In this document: positions 58,371 through 64,000 of the stretch, piece by piece
Layout: the number at the start of each line of letters is the position of its first letter
Numbering within the stretch: the stretch's first letter is position 1
Assembly (NCBI GenBank): GCA_963170755.1
Contig: OY720678.1
Span: 85,871,743-85,935,742, forward strand
Direction: 5' to 3'
Origin: Amphimallon solstitiale
Lineage: Eukaryota; Arthropoda; Insecta; Coleoptera; Scarabaeidae
DNA length: 64,000 bases
Notes under the pieces: model-generated
What the model was told of the DNA's origin: nothing
The model's database searches: none
What the model saw: the letters and a program-made list of their open reading frames with translations, nothing else
Translations under genes and position numbers: made by a program

Positions 58371-59690
58371 GTAAGTCATGGGATAAAATAATTTAATATA
58401 TTGAATATCAGATGAATATTATCTTGTTTTATAACAATATTTCGTTTTTTTCAAAATAATAAAAGGGATAGTAAATGGTGCTAAACATGCTGAAGGTACT
58501 ATGTGAAAATATTTGCCTTTAGTAGATCGTTAGGCATCATTAATTATTATATAGTCATTTAATTTAGAAATTCAAATAAAATTAATACGAATAAGCGGGG
58601 ATGTTTTAGGTGGGCAGATGCTAAGCTGCTAGAGGTACAATGTGAGAATGTTTACAGCTAGCGATTAGTATAAGCCAGTTTCAGAGCATTCACGTTGCAA
58701 GGTTCTAATTACCAAGGCACTATATGTGAAAATGTATGTTTTGGTGAAATAGAGACGGCATCGTATTAATAAACATATTATCTAGAATCAATATTTTTTT
58801 TTTATTTATAGGAACAAGATAATTATTTATTCAGCTGTCATTATAGATGTATAAGTATTTCACAAGCATTATAACTCTAAAGTGCAAGCATAAGTGTTTT
58901 TATTTATATAGAGAAAAAATTGTAGAACCCCAATATACATATAGTGACAATGTTATTAATAATTGTCATTTACAAAAAAGTAAATATAATTTTTTATATG
59001 AGATTTAGACATTTTGTTTAATTTTTGACCTTATCCCAAGCAAAACTAAATAAGAGGTGTACCAGAACATAAGAAGTAAATCACTGCAAGAACTGATAAG
59101 AACATAAATAAAAATTTATGCCGTTAGGAACAAGTTAATAAATAAATTATTATAATTTAGTCAATCATCAGTATTGTTGCGTCCACAGCAATATGTAGTG
59201 GTTACAAACTGTAGCCATGACTCCATTAGTATCATATCTACATATTTAATAAGTAACACATATTCAGTTTAAGTGTGTATATCAATTTCCACAATAACTA
59301 CATTAAGCCATCACAAGTTGTTGACACCGTGAATGCACTTAATTCCTATAATTTTATAGTGTTTTGTTTATATTATATGCATCCTTGCATTCATCACATT
59401 GCGAAGTTTGATTAGATATCGTAGGCAAATATTAGCATTGCTCTACAAATATCTAGTGAAAAATAGTTAAGCAATTAGATCTACATGTGTTTATCATCAA
59501 AGCCTAAATGCCTACAATCATAAAAATTCACACCCTACTTTATATTATCGATGATACCTATCAAATACTTAAATATTAATATTTATTGATGATAGTTTCT
59601 GTCTTTAAAAACTGTATATTCCAATATTCGCAAAACACGAACACTTTCACTCTTATCATAAAATTTTATATAAAAAATTCATACCGCACA
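58371..59690. other. Gene-free stretch
   Basis: AT-rich. GGTACTATGTGAAAATAT-like phrases recur three times (58494-58511, 58634-58650, 58720-58733), suggesting a decayed short repeat. No coding signal. Confidence 0.45.
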
Positions 59691-59696
59691 CAAGTA

Positions 59697-60245
59697 TTTT
59701 AATAAAGAGTGCCTACATAAATTGACTCTCTTAGTGATAGGTTTGATGTGTGAAATGTGTTCTAATGATTTACTATAGTTAAACACAGAAAATTACTGTA
59801 TTTTCAGATTTATAGACAATACAACATTGTATTTACAACACACTGTGGCTGTTTTTTCTGAAAGATTTTATTTATACCTACCTACTAAGTAATTAAATCT
59901 TTTCACATTTAGATTCTTCAAAAAAACCTGAAATTCTAATTATCAACGAATTTTACTGAACTTTATAAAAACCTTTATAAAAATAACTGTAGTTAATTGA
60001 TGAGGCTGATACATGTTGAAACTCCATATTTAACTGAATAAATAAAATACACAGTTACTCATCACCTGATGAAGCCAAAGTTTGGCGAAACGATATTGTA
60101 GTGATATTATTAAATAATTTTTGAAACCAAGAAAGGTCATTTACACAACTTTTATAAAAATAATGTTGAAAAAGTCTCTTCTTTAACTCCATATACTTTA
60201 CACACGATGGAAAGAAGTATCCGGTTTGTTTGGATTGTTCATTTT
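59697..60245. repeat. Dispersed repeat family X/Y, locus 2, enclosing a hammerhead-like motif
   Basis: 59697-59960 repeats 14283-14520 in direct orientation. 60183-60245 (CTCCATATACTTTACACACG, GTTTGTTTGGATTGTTC) repeats 16410-16480. The 60061-60105 motif lies between. Spacing of the two blocks differs between loci. Confidence 0.7.
60061..60105 (+). ncRNA. Hammerhead-ribozyme-like motif
   Basis: In order: ATCAC (helix I, 5' strand), CUGAUGA core (60066-60072), AGCC/GGC helix II (GCCAA/UUGGC around AGU), GAAA (60087-60090), a minimal helix III (AC/GU around GAUAUU), the cleavage-type triplet GUA (60098-60100) and GUGAU (60101-60105) closing helix I by pairing with AUCAC. One unpaired A (60073) sits between the CUGAUGA core and helix II, a deviation from the consensus. 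Penelope-like elements and retrozymes are known to carry such minimal hammerheads. Activity is inferred only. Confidence 0.45.
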
Positions 60246-60814
60246 AGTCATACAAAATAATCTTTAAAATTACTGAATCGGAATTATTATGTCACTGACA
60301 AGGTTGACAAAAAATATCTTAAAGCTATCAAATCCATATTCTAAACTTAACTTAATAGTCACAAAATCACAAAATAAGATTTTCCTTGCTTTATATGCCC
60401 ACCACCTGGTGTAGAAACAGAGGGATGAAACTCCACTGACCGTTTTCTACAATAGACAAAGAACATCTATTTTTATTAGATAGCTTTTTACGTTCGTTTA
60501 GCAGGGCCATCTTAAACTCATAAGAGAACAACAGAAAGATTCATCTGAAGTGAAGTATGGTGGTATCGTAAAATTCCCTAGATTTGGGTATTTTCTTGTT
60601 AGGCAGATACCTAATTTTTTACTTTATTTATTTCAAACATTTCTAAATGATTTTTTTGTTATAAACATTGAAAATTTTATTTGTGTCCTTAACATAAAAC
60701 ATCTACCCTAAATGTACATGCATATTATCACGGTTACACACAATACCCAAATAATATTCTCAAGTAGTTAATGTTACCGACTTAAAAATGTAGGCCACCC
60801 AACATTCACTTGAG

Positions 60815-61404
60815 ATGAATCACATAGAGGTCAAACGGCTAAAACTATCAATTCCAAATTTCATATATATACGAATATAATCTCCCTCTCGAGATTTGAC
60901 TAGATTTCCATTAAAGTCGGTAGACCGGAAGTAGTACTTTACTTCTATGAAAAAGCTGAATTTTACCAATATTTCGTTAATTACTAAGTTTAAACCAGTT
61001 TATAAAAAATCAAGGTTTTTCGACATTCCTACCGGAAGTAGGTTTTCTACTCTTATCGGAGATCAGTTTTTTGCGAATATCTCGCAAGTCATGCTTTCTA
61101 GGCAGGGACATTTCGAGTATAAAAGTATTTAGAACTTCATTTTCAATAGCAAATGGAATTTCAGTAACAGTCTTATACTCTTAGCGAGTAGCACTTTTTG
61201 TTCAATACCTTGCAAGCTATGCCTTCTATAGAGACTTATTAAGAGAATAGATTTGCTTAAAAAAAGTTCTCAAAATGTGGACTTGAAGTAACACACTTAC
61301 TCACAGGTTTACCTTTCTAAAAAGATAAAAGTATTTAAAACAATTTAGAACAACTTGTGTATGATTTGAAACGCTCATACGTAAATATAAGAAAGTCGTG
61401 TGGT
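60815..61404 (-). mobile_element. R1 repeat family, copy 4, truncated
   Basis: Reverse orientation. The tail with the microsatellite is lost, starting around GGTCAAACGGCTAAAACTAT (60830). CCGGAAGT at 60925 and 61032, 107 bp apart, indicates an internal deletion. The right end is ACGTAAATATAAGAAAGT at 61404, followed by CGTGTGGTGCCCACACC, the same extension as copies 2 and 3. A further terminus-like fragment (CTTATACTACGTAAAAGAAAGT) follows at 61435-61456. Confidence 0.8.
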
Positions 61405-61456
61405 GCCCACACCTTATTATTATCGTATAAGAACTTATACTACGTAAAAGAAAGTA

Positions 61457-61960
61457 AAATCGATTTATCTCGTTCACTATTAATTTACACTTGGTAAATT
61501 TGACAAAAAGCTATGCGTTTGTTAATTTTATTGTATTGATATTCTTACATAAAAAAAGCATTATTTTGTATGAGTTGGTGTGATTTTCCTCAAGCTATGC
61601 ATTTTTAAAATCATAGGTACTAGACGGTACTAGGTTTTTCTATATCTTACGGTGCTTTTTTAGCAGCCCAAAATAGAAAAAAAATCATGATATTTCAACA
61701 TAAATATAATATTTACTTATGTATGTACTCAGTATCAGTTAACATCTGAATCATTCGTTGTACATTTTGAAAATTTAAATTCACTAATTTACACACATTT
61801 ATACTTATATTATTATAACATTTCAATAGTAAATTATTATTCCAGTCTTTCCAGGTATTAGTTCATTTTTTTTATAGAAATTACTATCAAACCAACGGAA
61901 ATTGCAGGACGTATCACACGTGATGTCGGTTTCTCAATTTATAAATGTGTTATTATCAGA
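61457..61960. other. Gene-free stretch before the candidate signal-peptide exon
   Basis: AT-rich. TTATAAAT at 61939 and TCAGT at 61991 look like a TATA box and an arthropod initiator, but they are spaced ~50 bp instead of ~30, so no promoter is called. Confidence 0.4.
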
Positions 61961-62094
61961 CTCTTGATAGTTATTGTGACACTTATCGTCTCAGTGCAAA
62001 TTATTAGGTACCTACCGCTAGTTGTTGGGAACAGAATTGTTTTATCATTTAACTCACCTAAACAAGAGCCTAGTCGTTCACAGTGTATGAAAAG

Positions 62095-62134
62095 ATGCCG
62101 TCCATCGTTGCGTTTGTGTTTTGTCTGGGATTCG
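62095..62134 (+). CDS. Candidate first exon encoding a signal peptide
   Basis: ATG at 62095 opens MPSIVAFVFCLGF, a hydrophobic stretch typical of insect secreted proteins. It ends at a strong GTAAGT donor (62135) one base into the next codon. A short leader ending in a phase-1 donor is the usual first-exon pattern of secreted insect proteins such as cuticle proteins. No second exon was found before the window ends. Confidence 0.45.
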
Positions 62135-64000
62135 GTAAGTTTTGTTTTGTTTTTTTACACGATGCTAAGAAAAAATAATCCTTTTTATTTAAAAAATAAT
62201 AGGTTGTGGTTTACGTACTTATAATTATTAAACATACTATTGTTAAGTAATTTTTTACACTGACTTATATGTATATATAACATAGGAGGCTTATATATCA
62301 TTGAATTGCTTCTGAAGGATAATTAATATCACCTGATTTTTTAATTTCCCTTTAATAATGTTTTTTTGCGAAAGTTATTTATTTTAAATAATTGAATTAA
62401 ATTTTGTACAATCTAATAGTACCATCTTTTTAACAAGATGGTCAAAGAGTGTTAGGTGAATGAAATAAAAACACGACAACGTTTTTTTGATTTGGATTAT
62501 TTTGTAATTTTTAGATTCTAGAGACTAGAAAAATACAAAGTTACAAGGATAACAAAAACCTGGTCTTTTGGTTAAAACAAATTCATTAAAAAAGTTTTGA
62601 TTTAACATATTATTTTGTTTGCTATGTTTATTAATGAGAAACAAAACATTGTATGTATATAAAAACAAAAATATGCTGTGGCTATTTTGACTTTTTAAAT
62701 ATAAACTTAAATCTCCAAAACACACTGAAACCACTAATGATTTTATACGATAGTATTTTAATAGTGTCAATTTATAATACTTTCTTAAATATTAATTATT
62801 TAATTAATCAAGTTAATTTCTTTGTTCTTAAATTGTCCTGGTCCATGTTAATTTCCATAGCTATGCAATTATTATTTGTAATTCATATTTTAACTCTACC
62901 AATATTTGCTTTCTATAAAATAAGACTTTTATTAATACTGACTATAGTAGCACAACTGTCAATTAAAACGAGACAGTTTTTCCTAATTATCCTTGTAATG
63001 TAATGTAAAAGCAAGGCCAACTGTATCTCGTTATCGCTTCGCGATATAAGGCCGCCACATGACGAGATTTTTCTGATTCTGATAACCTCAAAATATCGAT
63101 CCTTATATGGCGCCATCTATCCAAAGCATTATAAACTACTTGGTAATCGCTAAGCATTTTTAAAATCAAGGGCTAAAGATATGCAATATGATTCTAGTAT
63201 ATCAAACCTACTGTTAGTGACATTTTACTGATTTGACATTTATTTTGTCTATTCCATCATCTTTTCTACTTAAATTATTCTCTACTCACATTCAGTCGTT
63301 TCATTTAATGTGTACTGCTACATATTTACTATAATATAATTTGGAAATTACCTCGAGTACCAATAGAAAACTATATCAAGCTTTCTTACGGAAAAAACGT
63401 GGCTGTTCTGGGTCATTTAGTTCTTTCAAAAATAGTCTGTGCTAAAAGGCAAGTAATTCTCAAAGTACTTCGGAAAATTAGAATTTATTATTCGAAATAT
63501 AGTATAAGGAAAATTTTTGGTAAATAGCTATATTTTTTGGCTTTTTTTGATTAAATTTATATTTAATATCTGTAGAGGTATAAGATTCTAAAAGAAAAAT
63601 TGCTGGGCTGTACTGAAGCAGCATTGCTTGACTTTATTTGGTCACTAATTTTAACAATAAGTCTGAATATGTGAACACTAAGGTATTGGAGGGCTGATTT
63701 AGTACAATTTTAAAAAGGATACAAGTGGGTTTATTATGAATATTTCAACATTGTCGATTTTTGTTCTGTAATTAGACATGCATCTGTTAGATAAATAAAG
63801 ATGCTATAGTATTTTTTAAAATGCTCCAATTATTACCAATAATGCACCTTGTTATCATCGTAAGGTTGAGAAGTGCCAACAAGAAATTCGCTAGTGTTAT
63901 AGAGCAAATTTTGTTCTGTCTTGAAATGTGAGCATAGAAATACTAACAGATTTGGTATAGGCAGCACCGAAAGTGCATCACTTTAACTAACTAAATTAGC
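62135..64000. other. Gene-free tail of the window
   Basis: Possibly the first intron of the candidate secreted-protein gene. GCGCCATCTA (63110) is another CTCF-like motif. The hydrophobic ORF at 62653-63003 is low-complexity and not accepted. Confidence 0.4.

Noticed and set aside
61939..61995. TATA box plus TCAGT initiator before the signal-peptide exon
   Set aside because: Spacing is about 50 bp, not ~30, so the pair is not a convincing core promoter.
62653..63003. 116-codon hydrophobic ORF that resembles a chemoreceptor segment
   Set aside because: Very AT-rich low-complexity Ile/Leu/Phe run without the conserved C-terminal receptor motif or splice context.

Overview
The window is eukaryotic nuclear DNA from an insect. 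It is strongly AT-rich, its genes are split by GT-AG introns, and most of its length is transposable elements in various states of decay. The set of families (P, hAT, pogo/Tigger, Mutator with a FLYWCH finger, PIF/Harbinger, Tc1-like, non-LTR and Penelope-like retroelements) suggests a large repeat-rich genome such as a beetle or hemipteran. The species cannot be settled from sequence alone.

Host genes. (1) 87-8994, + strand: six phase-compatible exons of the cytoplasmic C-terminal part of a TRPC-type cation channel, most like TRPL. The channel core lies before position 1 and more exons are expected downstream. (2) 36422-37448, + strand: a complete ING1/ING2-type PHD-finger chromatin reader in three exons. 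(3) Weak candidates: a signal-peptide first exon at 62095-62134, a short first exon at 58321-58370, and an unrecognised 66-codon ORF near 57614-57814.

Mobile elements, left to right: hAT 6277-7597 beside a Penelope GIY-YIG relic; an inverted-repeat element 10140-10925; the 149-bp-periodic element R1 (copy 1 10932-11818); a nested TIR/foldback block 14585-16011; a Harbinger-like element 17661-19130; an orphan-protein relic 19605-21120; a nearly complete MULE 21484-25408 carrying an inner MITE; R1 copy 2; a deleted hAT 26864-27893 related to the first; hAT 28004-30038 with R1 copy 3 inside it; an apparently intact Tigger/pogo element 31094-33342; a LINE relic 33363-35500; an apparently intact P-superfamily element 38337-42556; a LINE relic near 44140-44900; a decayed hAT 45650-46670; a Tc1-like element with long TIRs 46991-49205; a hAT around 50176-53736 holding a Harbinger element at 52566-53264; a second P-like element with only a THAP protein, 54546-56431; a second orphan-protein relic 56515-57000; and R1 copy 4 near 60815-61404.

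Many elements could be delimited to the base because their target-site duplications are visible: CTTATTAC, CTCATCAC, CCTTAAGG/CCTTAGGG, CGTAAACC, ATATCAAC, TTA, TAA, TA and ATAATTAA. The observations most worth a second look are a hammerhead-ribozyme-like motif at 60061-60105, the R1 family built on an exact 149-bp period, two different P-superfamily elements, and recurring CTCF-like GCGCCAYCT motifs that include both subterminal regions of the intact P element.
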